Below, piece after piece: positions 10,017 to 21,800 of a stretch of DNA of 64,000 bases. The stretch comes from Gordius sp. MW1. Taxonomy: Eukaryota; Nematomorpha; Gordioida; Gordea; Gordiidae. Both the position numbers and the translations under genes were made by a program. The notes under the pieces are model-generated. The model did no database searches. It had not been told where the DNA came from and worked only from the letters and a program-made list of their open reading frames with translations. Where the stretch lies: NCBI GenBank assembly GCA_964036665.1, contig OZ038528.1, forward strand, positions 8,252,501-8,316,500. Reading direction: 5' to 3'. The number at the start of each line of letters is the position of its first letter. Position 1 is the first letter of the stretch.

Positions 10017-10490
10017 ATTGCAATTTATTTAAAATGGCTTTGTTGTGCCTCATTTATCTAAATTTACTTGCAAGGCTCGAGGGTGCCTGGCATATTCGTC
10101 TTCTACGGTAAGACTATTCCGATATGAAAAACCTTAAAGCGATCGAATATAAAAGTGCAAAGTTATTAAGCTGCATTCTAAAAAGTTTGCTGAGATAGGC
10201 TTCAAGCAGCTCGTGACAAAAACCATCAAAAGCGAGGAACCTAAGGTTGAAATGCTGGCTATTTTCGCAGCTCGATAAGAAGAGGTAATCAACGAAGTGT
10301 AACACTAGACTAGAATATTGAATCTTTCTGTCTCGATCTCTGAAGTTTAGTGGTCCAACTATGTGACATTCATATTCCAATGCTCCAAGGCTTGATTTAG
10401 CAAAGGAATCGGAATTTTGAGTCGTAGGTTTGAAACTTTAGAGACGTGATTTATCCCGAGAATATAATCACAAATTCCACTATTTGTAAG
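10015..10490 (-). mobile_element. Decayed fragment of a REL-type non-LTR retrotransposon
   Basis: The minus-strand frame 10380-10114 (RDRDRKIQYSSLVLHFVDYL then FDGFCHELLEA) aligns by eye with the C-terminal part of the much better preserved element at 49837-52850 (RQRDWDAGLVLHSVDYL, FDGSGHEWLEA). Further minus-strand pieces extend the match on both sides: IPIPLLNQALEHWN upstream (about 10450-10390) and VEDEYARHP near 10100-10060, corresponding to VDEQARHP of the zinc-knuckle. Stops and frame changes show it is dead. Confidence 0.75.
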
Positions 10491-10587
10491 TTTACAATAA
10501 GTTTTGCATCAATTTAATATGAAACATAATGTATATAAAATGGTTGATCAATATAATATAAATAAACTCATTTCTATTTTTTAATTG

Positions 10588-10790
10588 CAGTTATTGTGGC
10601 CACAATTTAGCATTTAAAAATGAGGTACGATCTTCGTAAGGGGCTGCAAAGTTAGCATATGCATACCGATTAACAGGATACACTTTATTGCCGTAATAGT
10701 TCATAAAATAATTTAGTCGTAACGATTCACATATAAAGCCGTAGGCTAAAATACAAATCCCATCACTGTCTTAATATAAGAGCCTAATAA
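10588..10790 (-). other. Possible exon or small ORF of unknown identity
   Basis: A minus-strand open frame of about 62 codons ends at TAA 10590-10588 and lies just downstream of the V-ATPase gene. It reads FMNYYGNKVYPVNRYAYANF and ends LNAKLWPQ, with an internal ATG. A possible acceptor TTTTAG lies near 10757. It cannot be joined in phase to the last V-ATPase exons. Residue use looks protein-like, but no family is recognised and chance is possible. Confidence 0.25.
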
Positions 10791-10861
10791 TAGAAGCGTT
10801 AATTTAAGGAATGCTTATTAAAGAGCAAATTCATTTTGAGATTTTCGAGTGGCACGAGTAC

Positions 10862-13800
10862 TTATTTTTTAACGTCAACGTAATTTGTCGATATGGCAAA
10901 ATAAACGTAGGGGTAATAATCAGCTTGCCCGTAATTTAATCCAGGAATGTCTTCATTCTATAAACGATAAAAATTAAATTTTGATAAATATTTTAAGTCA
11001 TAATAAAAATTATGAAGACAATAATACGTCTGCTGCATGTGGGCCTGCAGAGGTAGAGTCCAAGTGTTTGAACATTTGAAACAAAATTTCACGCACTTTT
11101 TTATGATTTTTTTTGAGGGGATGTAAAAGAATAGCAATAAAATTCACAGGCAACCCGTATCTACATAGAATAGGGAGATAAACAACTAAGTATAATTAAG
11201 TCAGAAAACAAATATATTAGTCATTATTTTTTAAATGCTTAACAAACCTTAAAACGGATTCCACAAAAACCCTAAGGGCTTTGACGTGAATCCAAGAGGT
11301 AAAGGCTTCGTTAAAATTAACTTGTAGCCAACGGACCAATGGAGCCTTAAATGTTAGATGATATTGTTAATAACAATTAGGAAAATTGTTGATCACCTAT
11401 CTAATCAATGTTTTGGCTATTAGATATGCAAAGGGTTGAAAAAAGTTTATTAACACCTTTTTTTACGGCAGAAAACCAGTTAAATGTATTAAAAATTAAA
11501 GAAATAAAGTAAATGGCATTAAGTCGTATGAAATTGTAACCCTAAGTTAATTTTAATGCTCAAAACAATTTATCGCCACATCAATTTAAAGCGTGTGTTC
11601 ATAAAATTATCACATAGGCTTTTTTGGCGTCCGCGGTTAATTTTGTGACTTCCGTTTTGTCCGTTGCTAGTTGTCCTTCATCATACGTGAAATCTCGAAC
11701 CATGAACCTTTTAAAGTATGAACATTTGCACCATTACTGAATCTCAAAACATTTATACTGCATCACTATATTAATCGGTAATGCTCTACTCTGCAAATAA
11801 ATAAAACGCGTTATAGATTTACTTTTTTTCGCGAGCATGTTGCTTAAATTCGTCGACAACTTTCTTGAAAACTGTCACAGTATATAGCCCATTTTCTTCG
11901 TCTTCATATATTAGTCTATTAAAATACTAGGTTATAGATTCGAAAAAGCTAAATTTCAACAAATGATTTTACCTTATATCAATAATCTTAACCTAAATTT
12001 GCAAATTAATGGAAAGAGCTTAATAATCTTAAAGTGTAGCATTATTTGTTTTAGAAATGATAAATACATAATCAATATTCAAAAATCGTCAAGACTTTAA
12101 ATTATAAGTGAAAAAATGTTAAGGCACCATTCCTAAAGAAGCAAGGTTTGGTTTTAAAGCTCCGAGGTTATAAACTCCCTAAACCAAAACCCAGTAAGGC
12201 ATAACTTTACCTAGAGTTTCTCAAAAGCCCCAAACTCCCAACCCCAAACAACGAACCAAATTATATATTAGGTTGGCGATCTTATTTAAGTTTATAAAAT
12301 AAATTGAAATATTTATATTAATGGCTATGCAATTCTTAAACTCCCCCCCCCCCTAAGATAAATGTCCCATCCAAAAGGATATTTCGTGTTCCCCTCCTAA
12401 GATCAACTGTCGTGTGCCGCTTTTCAACCCGTAAAGCAAGGCACGGGCCGCCTAAAGCTTACTTCGAACAAAAATTAATAAATCGAGCTCGTGCTCTAGG
12501 CCCCAAGCAAACCCAATCAAACAACCGTTTAAAACATATGTTCTATATTAATATATCTATATAAAATTTAAATCTTCTTTTTCCAGTCCGTCGTCCCTGT
12601 CTATAATCATTTTTTGAACAAAATTGTAAATTTTATTTTGATATTCCTATATTGATCTTACATAGTCACTATGAAAATTAATAAAACAAGCATGGGCGAG
12701 CCAATTTGCGCAAAAAAAAATTTTTAATGCAAAAACTTTGAAAAATTAAAAAAAATTTATGTTTTGCCCCTCTAATTGAACTTTTAAACGTTTTGTCCCC
12801 CCCCCCCTTCCTAATCCAAAACCTGGCTACGCCCATGAAAACAAGTCCTAACAGATATGCATTTATAGCAAATTTTTTCGTATTATAAAAATTTAGTCTA
12901 TTATTTTTAGCGAAATAAATTAGAATCTTGATACATCATCACCCCCCTAGTTTTATATTAGGAATTAATATCAATAAAGTAAAATAAATATTAAACGTAA
13001 AATTATCGTGAATTTAAGAAAATGTCCGGCAGGGCTCGAGTCGGGGTAAAAATAAAAACGAATTTCGAGCTAGGGACGGGCTCCAATAAATTAAAAATAA
13101 GAACATCGGGCACGGGCGGAAAAAAATCATTTCACCGGGTTCTATCAACAGTGCATCAAATTTGTCGTTATCTACTTTTAAACAATTTAAGTTTTAAATC
13201 AATTTTCCAATAAATCATATATGGGTAAAACGCTCTAAGTAACGCTTAGAGATGTAGGTATGGGCAAGTTTAAAGTGCGTAGCAAATTTAATACGCGTCT
13301 CTACGAGTATGGAAGTGCCTAGGTTTGAGATATAACATAAAAAACAAGCAAAGTGAAAAGTTTTGATACCATTTCTATCAAGATTGATTTTTCAACTTAT
13401 TTACTAAAAACAACAAATTTAGATCCAATGGCAATATATTCATAACGACAGATAGTTTTAAAGTCTGGCAATAAGGCAAAAAGGAGACACTTATTAGGTA
13501 AACGAACGATGAGTTAGACTTATTCCAAAAATAATGATTCAGGAAGTGAATTCAATTAAACAACTAAAAAAAATTTAATTGTTGAAAAACTAAAAAATTT
13601 TCCTTTTTTTTAAAACTTGTTTACTCATCCGAAATGTTTTTTATTTGGAGAAACCCCCATAAAACTTTGACTTCGATAGTTTTTTTTGATTGCTATGTAA
13701 TTTATGGGCTCGTTTTTGGTTGTCCTGTCCGCTATAAAACCAAACTTTTAATTTTTTTAATTGCTCTGCAATTTCTGTGCTCGTTTTCTATTATTCTGCT

Positions 13801-16074
13801 CGGTCTGGCCTTCCAACTTATGTATATATTTTTTTATTTTTTTAGCTGCTTATTTTAGTAAATTCTTAAAGATCGCCTTACATTTAATTTGTCGGTCCCC
13901 GGCCAAAGACCAACCATTTTTGTTATTTTTTGGGCCTCACTTGATTCTTAAATTTTTGTGATTTTTTGTCCAATTTTGTGGTCTCAAATAAGGTTTTAAT
14001 CCTCCGTATATAATATCTTAAATTAATTTATTTATCTCAGGGTGGGATCGCCCCTCTAAAAAACACCTTAAGATCTAAAAAATCACAATTAAGTTTTATT
14101 TTTTTATATATTAATTGCTATGCAATTTATGGGGTCGCTTCTGTCCTGTTAAATTTTAATTTTTTTTAAATTGATATGGAAACTTATCTGCAAGACTTTT
14201 TTGCCTCCCTCCCCCTCCACCTTTAAATTGCATAGCAAATGTGTAACGTTTATAGTGAGTATAGACGAGTTTATCTTATATTAATTAGCCTATCGAAATT
14301 ATAAATTCCCAGCAATTGGCCATTATGTAAGCATTTAAAGTTCTAAACATTTTCACAACATACAATTCAAAATAATATAATTTAATTTTAAAAAAATTAT
14401 GAAATGCTAATAAATTGAAATAATTGCAAACAAGTATTTTACGATTATTCCTCTGCTGGTCAAATTTATAATTGTGACATAGAAAAGGGGTTCTATGAAC
14501 TTAAGTTATAAAGAGTCATATTTAAATATATACTTTTCAAAAATTTTAATAAGTAAATTCTAGTGTAAATTAAGTTATTTAGTAAAGTGGTCATAATTTT
14601 AAAGGTTTCAAACAATTTTTAATTTGCAATCTTTAATTGGGGTTTTAAAAGATCTCTTTGTATAAAATCGGTGGGTATGGATTGATAAAGTAGGTAGAGG
14701 GAAATGAAACGCAATATTTCGGGCAATTATAGCCAATCATCAGGAAAAAAAGTGAATGAACTGATTTTCTACAAAGAAATACACAATAATGGATTGAATA
14801 TACAATATAATAACTATTTATATTGAATTCAATTTAAGCTGCAATCTTCAAGACACTAAGCATATGAAAATTTCAGATATTATTAAATACCTTTTATATA
14901 TAATAGACCCATACCATACCCCATTTAAATGAAAAACACTTTTAGCATTTTTATTGTCTTAATGAGATTCACAGCTGGCATGTGTTGAATTAAATTTAAT
15001 GTGATTTAGGTAAAAGCAAAATTTATACATCTTTTATAATAGTATGGAATGCATTGTTATAGTATACTTTGAAGATTGAGGGACAACCATATCAGTAAGT
15101 TTTTCATAAGTTTGATCCCATTCTTTATACATATGTCTTAATAAAATTTATGATAAATACAACACAGTCTTGCTTTACATACTTTGATACAACTACTAAT
15201 AAGGTGATCAGATATTCTGAGCCTACAACAAATTGATCTTTGTGAACAATGTCATTTAGGTTTCGTGTCAACAGGCTGCCTCTAAATTAATTAAAAATCA
15301 TTTAAAGGTATATGATCTATAACTTCCCTAATATAACCAAAACTTACATATTTTTTCTTTCCATATTATCCAATTCTTTCTTTAATGAGTTATAATTTGA
15401 GGAACGAACTTTAAATTCATTGTCAATTTGAGAAACTTTCTAAAAATTTTGCAGAAAAAATTTATTAGGATGTTAAGTTTGTAATTATTTCAAAATTAAG
15501 AAAATTCATAAAAAAATAATGATTGTTATATATTTTAAACATGACAAAATTGTATAATAATCTCTTATTAATCATACCTTACTAATAATTTCTGTAAGTA
15601 AAACCAATGACTGTTTAATTGGAAATTTTGCAGTATCCCATTGAAAATGAGTTACATACGTATTTAAATCAACTAAAGATATTTATGAGAATATGAACTT
15701 TAGCAAACCTCCATTAGCTAATAAATTTTCATACAGTTTATCCTTTTGTCCTTCAACTACATCTCCCAGATATTGTGCAATTTTTTTTGTAACTCTATAC
15801 AAAGCAAAAATTAACTACTTTAAATCACAAATTACCCATCAACATAGGTATCTAACTTTGCAAGATCATCTGATAATCCAACCAATAGATCTAAAGTCCC
15901 TACCTGATTCCAAAATTATACATATGCAATTTTAATATATACTTTTAGATCTGGTATATGAAATTTAAAATTCTCTGTGAATATATTTGAAGGTAGCATT
16001 TTGTTTAATTTTTCCCATGTCTGTTGACATGTTTTTTCCCCGGGCGCTGATATAAGCCAAAATTCATCCCCCAT
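10862..16074 (-). CDS. ATP6V1C1 / Vha44: V-type proton ATPase subunit C
   Basis: Subunit C of the peripheral V1 sector of the vacuolar H+-ATPase. It bridges the V1 and V0 stalks and is released during regulated disassembly; it acts on the cytosolic face of endomembranes. Twelve minus-strand exons: 16074-15943, 15903-15836, 15794-15709, 15672-15578, 15439-15348, 15281-15183, 15136-15068, 11915-11823, 11707-11614, 11345-11248, 11160-11028, 10957-10862. All have GT-AG borders and compatible phases; total 1155 nt, 384 aa (human 382). Landmarks: [85 protein letters not shown] and a C-terminal [18 protein letters not shown]. Introns are about 40-140 nt at the 5' end, but intron 7 is 3.15 kb and holds transposon debris including the MITE at 12691-12837. 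Confidence 0.97.
12691..12837. mobile_element. hAT-type MITE (147 bp) with perfect 8-bp TSD
   Basis: Ends are CATGGGCGAGCCAATT and ...CCTGGCTACGCCCATG, inverted, flanked by AAAACAAG at 12683-12690 and 12838-12845. G-rich and C-rich runs lie inside each end. It sits in intron 7 of the V-ATPase subunit C gene and is the same length as the copy at 36065-36211. Confidence 0.88.
13660..14240. repeat. Cluster of GCTATGCAATTTATGGG-type interspersed repeats
   Basis: Related segments begin near 13690, 13760 and 14110: TTGCTATGCAATTTATGGGG or a variant, followed by TTGTCCTGTCC-like text. The same text in reverse is seen at 29115-29250 (GACGGACAACGGACGGAC ... AAATTGCATAGCAAT), and short pieces occur at 14225 and 41240. 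These look like copies of one short repeat family; small ORFs through them are not genes. Confidence 0.5.
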
Positions 16075-16193
16075 CAATATATAAAGTTGCTCAAGAACTC
16101 TTTATTTTATCACTAAAAAAAGATAATGCATATAACCTTTAATTTTTAAAAAGTTATCAACGTATGAATGATTTAGGTCTAGAAGGGCTGTTT

Positions 16194-16660
16194 GATTTAT
16201 TATCATATGTTCCGAATCTGGTTCAATTGACAAAAGTTCATTTGTAAAAATCTCTAAATATCTAAATCTAACCCTAACCCTATATCTAAATCTAACCCTA
16301 ACCCTTGCCTATATTACATTTTGCCTATATACATTTTGCACAGAAGTGAAATTTACAAAATAAATGATAATAATATTGGAAAACTTACCAAACGCAGAGG
16401 GTTTTAAGTCACACTTATAACTGCGCATGCGCATAAGCAATTATTGCCTGTATTAGATTTTGTGGAGTTAAAAACATAAAAAAGTTATTAAACTAGCATG
16501 CGCATAAGCAATTATTGTCTATATTAGATTTTGACTATGTTAGATTTTGCACAGAAGCGATTTTTTTAAAGAACGGGAGTTTAGAGATTTAGAGATTTAA
16601 AGATTTTTACAAATGAACTTTTGTCAATTGAAACGATACCGATTTATTATCATATGTTCC
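16194..16660. mobile_element. Inverted-repeat element flanked by 20-bp direct repeats
   Basis: The 20-mer GATTTATTATCATATGTTCC is repeated exactly at 16194-16213 and 16641-16660. Between them is a 427-bp element with inverted ends: the left arm from 16222 (TTCAATTGACAAAAGTTCAT...) returns inverted at about 16575-16632. Inside are two CCCTAACCCTA-type patches (16268-16304) and two direct copies of CATGCGCATAAGCAATTATT (near 16430 and 16499). It lies about 120 bp upstream of the V-ATPase subunit C start codon, inside its likely promoter. A 20-bp target duplication is longer than usual for cut-and-paste MITEs; the class is undetermined. Confidence 0.75.
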
Positions 16661-17715
16661 TTCATAAATGTACCAGAATTATGAATTGATAGAGGTAAAA
16701 TTATAGAATTCTTAGTTTCGCAGTTATTAAAATATTAAAAACACTTTTTTTATTTTGACCAATCTCGTTGAGAGATTGTGTCAATTAACTCATTTGTTTA
16801 AATTAACTAATTAAATATGGCTTTTAATTTTAAGTTGCTATTCACAAAAGCTATCGTATGCAAATTGTGATAACAAAGTAAACCATAGTTATAAAGTTTT
16901 ATGGATGGAAAAATAAAATTTAAAATATTGGAATTGTAGATTAAATTTTTAGTGCTTCAAGGGGATTAGCAACAGCTACAACACCCCCCCCCCCCCACCC
17001 TTAGTATGTTAACCTGAATGAGAAATACCATTATATTTGACAACTGTGCGCTTTAATCAATAGTACTTTTAAATGCAGCGATCTTTCTCTTTGCACTAAG
17101 TTTAGATTCGATGCACTTAATAGTGGAAAATAAAATTATAATATTAGTTTTACTCTAACAGCGCCTTTACTTTCGATTAGATTGCGTTGCTTTCATTTCC
17201 ATTTAATTATAGTTTAGTCGTCCACGAAATTTAGATTTATTTTTTTGTTCAAAAATTCTAAAGGTATAAAATGTAGAGAGTTAGTGGTAATGCCTAGGGT
17301 GATAATAAAATTATCGTAGCTTGACACGGAGATTGCGTATCAAACATCCTAGAGTAAGGGTTGTAAACGAAGTTAATGTGTAGACACATATAAGATTTGC
17401 TTATTGATTATGGTAACTAACATATATCTACGCAAGATCTCGTGTATACACCTTTCTTTCGGTTTTATTATATCTTTTTACCATGCATGACAGAAAGAGT
17501 GTAATTTTTAAATATAAAAATGGGCTGCCTGCGAATATTAATGATATAATTAAATGATTTCTACATATTAGAATTTTTATATAATATTTGCTCATTTGTA
17601 AGCTATAATCATAGTTAAAAGCATTCATTACTACAATGAATAAATCTGCCTTGTATTCAAAATTATTCATCCCTGTTGTATATGTGATTGAAGTGTTTCG
17701 GAAGAAGGGGATGAT
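16661..17715. other. AT-rich stretch, no recognised gene
   Basis: Contains a poly(C) run at about 16984-16997 and nothing I can assign. A minus-strand ORF at 17428-17778 has no recognisable domain and overlaps a better plus-strand candidate, so I do not call it. Confidence 0.35.
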
Positions 17716-17717
17716 AA

Positions 17718-17945
17718 AGACTAGCCAGATGTGAAAATGTATTAACAAGAAGACGAGACGATAACACCCGATTGACAAAGAGAAGCGAGGAAATATATAG
17801 GCAAGCCCTCGTGAGTAATGGACAACAACTGGACACAGAAGTAAAAAAACTTCAGAAGCTGTTTAGAGAGAAGATGATCATTGTTATGGATTTCACAACT
17901 AAGTTGCCCAAAATTATTGTAAATTCCACCACTCAATTACTATGA
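17718..17945 (+). other. Possible terminal exon with coiled-coil character
   Basis: A plus-strand frame of about 75 codons ends at TGA 17943-17945, with possible acceptors AAAG (17716-17719) or CTAG (near 17721-17724). It reads CENVLTRRRDDNTRLTKRSE, then IYRQALVSNGQQLDTEVKKL and a leucine/isoleucine-rich end TTKLPKIIVNSTTQLL. The spacing of hydrophobic residues suggests a helical coiled coil. No upstream exon was found and no family is recognised. Confidence 0.35.
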
Positions 17946-20300
17946 GCATTTACAATTAAGTTCCCTTAAAATAATCTGAATATTTGCCAACTCGTGTTCC
18001 TGAATTATCTTAAATATTTTACAATTACGAATTTTAATTATCAGTGAATTAATTCGGACTTAAGTATGAAATTATAACAAGTGATTTAATATTTTATATT
18101 AAATAACAGATATATATATAGAATTAGATTTTTATATTAATATCCTTAAATAGGCGACTTTTTTAAAACTCTAATGTGCCTAAAATTAAAAAAAACATAA
18201 AGGTTGGAACGGGACCCTTAATCTTATGAAATGAGATGGAAGCCTAAAAAATATTTTGTTTCTCACTACCTATCACAGGTCAAATTTGTTTAAAGTTTTC
18301 TGCCCGAATCAGGCCCGATCCATTTTTAAGCTTACCCGCCCGAGGCCTTCTAAGTGTCCGCCCGGGCCCGCCCGAATCACTAAAGTTGCCTGACCCGTCC
18401 GAAAAAGTAAATTTGCCCCTTAGGCCGCGATCCCAAACAGAAGTCAGATTTATTTAAATTTTTCTGCCCGGCCAAATCCAAATTTTTAGCTAATTGCCCG
18501 CCCGCCTGGACCACAAAATTTTATAATTGCTAATGCATTTAGGTTAATTTGAAGCAAAAAAGAATGGTATGGGAAGTAATTATATATTATAAAAATAAGT
18601 AATAGCGTAGATAAGAGAACAAAAAGGGCGAATTGCTAAAAAGGGCAAAAAGAATGATATGGAAATTAATTATTATAGAATTGAGATAAGTAATAGCGTG
18701 GACTAGGGAATAAAAAAGGCAAATTGCAAAATGGAGAAGCTTTGTTAAATCAAATTTTATTTGTTAAAAAAATTAAATGAATTTTGATTAAATTTAACTT
18801 ATATTTGCCTGCTTACATTGTGACTCCTTTGTTTTAAGTCTAGATGGCACATGTGCACAGCGAAAAATGTAAGGGCTACATAAATTAATATTTCAATCCT
18901 TTCCATAAACGTAGCTAGGGATCTGAAAGAAATGAAGTCGGGCAAGGATTATAAATATAACTTAAGAAGGGGTGGCTAAATTATGTTATTTAAGATTTTA
19001 AGCATTTTGATATACAAATAGAAAAAGTAACAAAATAATATACTATGTTTTTAATTTAATTATGCCCGAATTGCCCGAACCTTCGTACCCGCCCAAAAAT
19101 TAAAATTTAAGACAGTGGCTTTTCTAGTCTCTGCTACCTATCACCTTCTAAATAAGTGTAAATTCTTTGTTGCAAATATTTTATATGCGATGAATATATA
19201 ACGATGGCGCAAAATTATACAAGATCGATAGAAATTATATCAGTTAGTAGGTCCTTTAATAATAATTAAAAATTTCAATAATCCACTTTTAATTTATAAT
19301 TTTAAGCTTCAACCGGATGTATTTATAGTAACACAAGGGGTAGAACATGCATCTGGAAGACACAAGGCAAGAATAAATTTGAGCCAATGCTCTGACATCT
19401 TCTATATCTGACATCTTCTAGTGAAGTCGCGAAATATATAATTTTACAAAATGTTAAATTATATGTACTTATTGATGTCAAAAGTCCTTTTTAACTATAT
19501 TTAATGAAGCTATTGATCTTAACATGTCACCACCTGAGAAATGGAGTGATTTATCCGCACAGAATTCCGTGCTGAGATTAATAAGGTCAAAGTTGAAATG
19601 CTATGATAAACTTTGTATTTATATGACTTAAAATCAAGTTAAACTATTAATATCTTTAATATTTAAAAAAATGGATGAATCTCTTATTTTATATAAACAT
19701 GGAGATAGAGCTAGTTAAATTTAACCGCAAGTTTTAAGGTGTAGACTTTAAAGATAAATTCATGACTTTGAGATCATTAAATTAGTTTATTTATTAAATT
19801 AGTTTTTTATTTACTTAATCATTTATTTATTATATTTATTTATGAAACAAAAGATTTTGTGATTTTCTATCTCTTGATAATTAATTTTTGTATAATCTTA
19901 AATATTTTCTTTATATATTTTTTATTTACTTTTACTATCTCTCGCAAAAGTTTTCTCTTTAACCATAACAATAATTCAATATCATCTTTTTCCACGGGCG
20001 TGAGATAACACAGGTCTACAAATATTGACTTTGTGATTCCATCCCGCATTCAGACCAATAATTCTGAGAGAATTTTGCCCTGAATGATGATCTGTTTTGA
20101 GTTATTCTTAAACCTCCAGTTTTTAAAATAATTAATGTGAAGGTGCAAAAAATGCTTATTATAGCCTTTTTTGAGGTTAGATTCCCAAAATTTATTCGCG
20201 TTTACGTGAACCCCTTCTCCTTCTCAAAATTCGTCCCGTTATGTCTGGAAAAATGAGTACAAAGTACATACTAGAGCTTTATTTCAACCCGAAATTTTTA
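17946..20300. other. Repeat-rich intergenic stretch
   Basis: Positions 18300-18540 and 19060-19100 are rich in GCCCGCCCGAA/CCCGAAT-type text, the degenerate GC-patch family also seen at about 26120-26260, 26730-26890, 34430-34560, 43095-43210 and 61720-61860. Around 19540-19640 the text resembles 46700-46800 (GAGTG..TATC.GCACA.AA.TCCG), so it is repeat-derived. A 60-codon minus ORF (19867-20049) is not recognisable. Confidence 0.4.
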
Positions 20301-21800
20301 TTAAATTTTCGACCTTTTCCGACACGAAACCTTTATAAAATTTTCAACCCGATCCCGAAAGCATTTTTAAATATTCAATCGGAAGTCGACCCGGCATAAT
20401 AGCGTTTAAATTTTTTTAACCGAATCTCTCTCGAACGCGTTTCAAATTTTGGTATTCAATGAGAGAGTAAGAAAAATTGTGGTGTAAAATTTAATCAGCA
20501 AATTTGTGAGATTTATGAAACCAATTGATACCACAGATTTTGATTATAAATTTATTTAAATGATTTAGTATAATTATGTATAAATATACTAGCATCTACA
20601 ATATCGGGTTACAATTAATTTGAATTATATAGTTATGTAAATGAACCCTTTAATAAATTTAAACTTACTTTTATTTTGATTTATGATTATATATTTATGT
20701 TGTCTAAATTAATAATGAACTGCCACTTCCCACTATTTGAATTAAAAATATTGTTTTGTTGATATGTTTTACCTTTCACGAGTCAAATTCAAATTTGCGT
20801 CCAAATTTAAACAATCATACTTAAATAAACAAAAGGAATACAATTAACTGAATGATAAGTATTCAAGGGCGTAGCCAGGATTGCCTCAAGGGGGGGGGGG
20901 TTTCAAAAAACTTATTTCATAATACTATTAAAAAAATTTAACGGGCCCCCTGAGGAGATGGGGGTCGGGGGTTTGGGGGCGGAGCTCCCAACGGGGGTCT
21001 GGGGGCGAAGCCACCAGCATTTTTTCAGTATATATGATTGGTTTTTGGTAAAAAATGCATTAATAATATCTTAAGCGACGCAAATTGCAAATAGCTCCTT
21101 TCAATCTTTCTGTTTGCGCTAATTAGGGCCATTGTTTAAACTAAACACTTGCATTAGCCTTTTAGGCTTAAATCTCCCACCAAAACCAATAATTGTCCTG
21201 CCCGGGACCGTTTAAATTAAAATATTATCCCAAGTTCGCCCCGCTGCTAAAATTTGGCTTGTATCAGCATCTTCCTCGTTAAATTTAGAGGTTGAGATAG
21301 TTTTTTAGAGAAATAATTAAAAATTAAATTTCTTTTTATTAGAAAACACCCACTCGGGACATAAATTTTTTGTATAAATAATGTTATAATTAGTAGATTT
21401 TATCTAAAATTAAATATCAAATTAATTAAGATAATATATTATTTCTATATGCGCAACACACACAAGACTCTATTAATATTTTTTCCGTATAATTTGAAAA
21501 AAATGAATTTTTTTGTCAATGAGGAGGGGGGTCGTAACCCGAAACCCCCCCCCCCCCCCCCCCCCCTTCCCTACGCGCTTGTGAGTATTCAATTATACAT
21601 TTCGATATTATAAAAAAATTTTATAAATAATAGAATTCGTTTAAAAGAGATGTCTCGTGTATTTTGCTGCGTAAGATTCATAATTTTTTGACTGGACATT
21701 TTAAATCCAACCTGAAAGCATTTTAAAATTTACAACCCGAACCGACTCGAAGACATTTCAAAATTTTCAATTAGAACCTGACCCGATGTCGGATCATCCG
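20300..21800. repeat. Copy A of a 1.1-kb interspersed repeat, with a hAT insertion
   Basis: The sequence from about 20300 to 20866 and from 21593 to 21800 is collinear with 27700-28890 (copy B): shared blocks include TTTTTTTAACCGAATCTCT, CATCTACAATATCGGGT, TTTTACCTTTCACGAGTCAA versus TTTTACCTTCCACGAGTCAA, and GATTCATAA. Both ends carry CCCGA-rich text. Copy A is interrupted by the element at 20867-21583, which copy B lacks. Confidence 0.85.
20867..21583. mobile_element. hAT-like element (717 bp) with 9-bp target duplication
   Basis: Flanked by AGTATTCAA at 20858-20866 and 21584-21592; in the empty site of copy B (near 28545-28560) the equivalent text occurs once. Ends are GGGCGTAGCCAGGATTGCC and ...CCCTACGCGCTTGTG with runs of G and C just inside. 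The interior has GGGGGCGGAGCTCCC-type patches and no transposase ORF. Its termini are closest to the element at 48785-49053. Confidence 0.82.

Noticed and set aside
10442..10623. Two plus-strand exon-like pieces reading a zinc-finger-like HKFHYF/YCGHNLAFKNE
   Set aside because: The first overlaps minus-strand text that extends the retrotransposon fragment, so the splice-like signals are probably chance.
16265..16306. Interstitial telomere array
   Set aside because: Only two CCCTAA-type hexamers occur at each of two spots, inside an element with inverted ends; too few to indicate a telomere fusion or to identify the taxon.
17428..17936. Minus-strand ORFs of 116 and 64 codons
   Set aside because: They overlap a more protein-like plus-strand frame, have AT-driven composition and no domain.
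19204..19590. A three-exon small gene (MAQNYTRSIEIIS, then LQPDVFIVTQGVEHASGR, then SPPEKWSDLSAQNSV)
   Set aside because: Splicing cannot be fixed in phase, and the last piece resembles text at 46700-46800, so it is likely repeat-derived.
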